Shown here: one piece after another, positions 6,914 through 7,267 of the stretch
Layout of the letters: each line of letters starts with the position of its first letter
Position numbering within the stretch: position 1 is the first letter of the stretch
Assembly (NCBI GenBank): GCA_036380435.1
Contig: DASVES010000158.1
Coordinates: 1-7,267 of the forward strand
Direction: 5' to 3'
DNA: 7,267 nucleotides
Source: DASQDT01 sp036380435
GTDB taxonomy: Bacteria > Acidobacteriota > Blastocatellia > Pyrinomonadales > Pyrinomonadaceae
Made by a program: the position numbers and the translations under genes
The notes under the pieces: generated by a model
The model's database searches: none
The model's input: only the letters and a program-made list of their open reading frames with translations
Told to the model about the DNA's origin: nothing

Positions 6914-7267
6914 ATGGCACAAAAGTACGACGTTATCGTCATCGGCGGCGGGCACAACGGGCTGGTGTGTGCCGCGTATCTGGCGCGCACGGGCAAGAAG
7001 GTTCTGGTGCTGGAGCGGCGGCACGTTCTGGGCGGCGCGGCCGTCACGGAAGAGGTGTTTCCGGGCTTCAAGTTCTCGGTCGCCTCCTACGTGGTGTCGC
7101 TGCTGCGCCCCGAAATCATCCGCGAGCTTGATTTGCCGCGGCACGGTCTGGAAATCCTCCCGCTCGACGGGACGTTTACGCCGATGCTGAACGGCGACTA
7201 CCTGTGGCGCACGAACGACCACGCGAAGACACGGCGCGAGATCGCGCGCCACTCGAAGCTCGACGCC
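6914..7267 (+). CDS. FAD-dependent oxidoreductase, PYROXD2/phytoene-desaturase-like, N-terminal part
   Basis: The ATG at 6914 opens a frame of 118 codons that runs off the window end; the full family length is about 500 residues or more. Residues 5-34 form the dinucleotide-binding fold: YDVIVIGGGHNG (GxGxxG-type loop at 11-16) and the ribose-binding acidic E34 at the end of the second strand (VLVLE). The next block, ERRHVLGGAAVTEE (34-47), and FPGFKFSVASYVVSLLRPEI (49-68) are very close in style to human PYROXD2 and its bacterial relatives rather than to carotenoid desaturases proper. The reaction is probably FAD-dependent dehydrogenation of an unknown substrate. It is divergently transcribed from the GcvT-like gene across 80 bases with overlapping promoters, suggesting joint regulation. 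No good Shine-Dalgarno sequence precedes the ATG. Confidence 0.85.
   Translation, partial: MAQKYDVIVIGGGHNGLVCAAYLARTGKKVLVLERRHVLGGAAVTEEVFPGFKFSVASYVVSLLRPEIIRELDLPRHGLEILPLDGTFTPMLNGDYLWRTNDHAKTRREIARHSKLDA

Overview
The window is GC-rich bacterial DNA with five protein genes, two of them cut by the window edges. Several traits together suggest an acidobacterium, possibly class Blastocatellia: a PhoB-type winged-helix domain at the start of what looks like a longer regulator, abundant palindromic intergenic repeats, and the general style of the proteins. This assignment is an inference from pattern; no rRNA or marker gene is present.

Layout. Positions 1-333 (minus) hold the N-terminal part of a winged-helix regulator. 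A gap of about 365 bases follows, with an inverted repeat. Positions 699-2018 (plus) encode an exported imidazolonepropionase-like amidohydrolase with a complete set of metal ligands. A second gap (2019-2321) is largely filled by a 136-bp imperfect palindrome. Positions 2322-4139 (plus) encode an APC-superfamily permease of the cationic amino acid transporter type. The convergent gap 4140-4377 is almost entirely a nested palindrome that includes an intrinsic terminator. On the minus strand, a GcvT-like folate-dependent protein (5631-6833) is followed by a Rieske oxygenase of the choline-monooxygenase type (4378-5496), with another repeat pair between them. A short divergent promoter region separates this pair from a plus-strand FAD-dependent oxidoreductase of the PYROXD2/phytoene-desaturase type (6914 to the window end).

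How the genes may work together. The Rieske oxygenase, the GcvT-like protein and the divergently transcribed flavoprotein form a plausible module for oxidative demethylation of an N-methylated (or O-methylated) compound, with the one-carbon unit passed to tetrahydrofolate. The permease could import a substrate but converges on the module, so that link is weaker. The substrate cannot be read from the sequence.

The most striking non-coding feature is the palindromes. Every intergenic gap except the divergent promoter region carries a large one, with a different sequence each time. Two of them (4164-4351 and 5507-5635) have the architecture of REP doublets (REPINs/BIMEs): a GTAG tetranucleotide, an 8-bp stem and a 4-nt loop, repeated in inverse orientation. 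In one case the stop codon of the GcvT-like gene is part of the REP sequence. No RAYT transposase gene is in the window.
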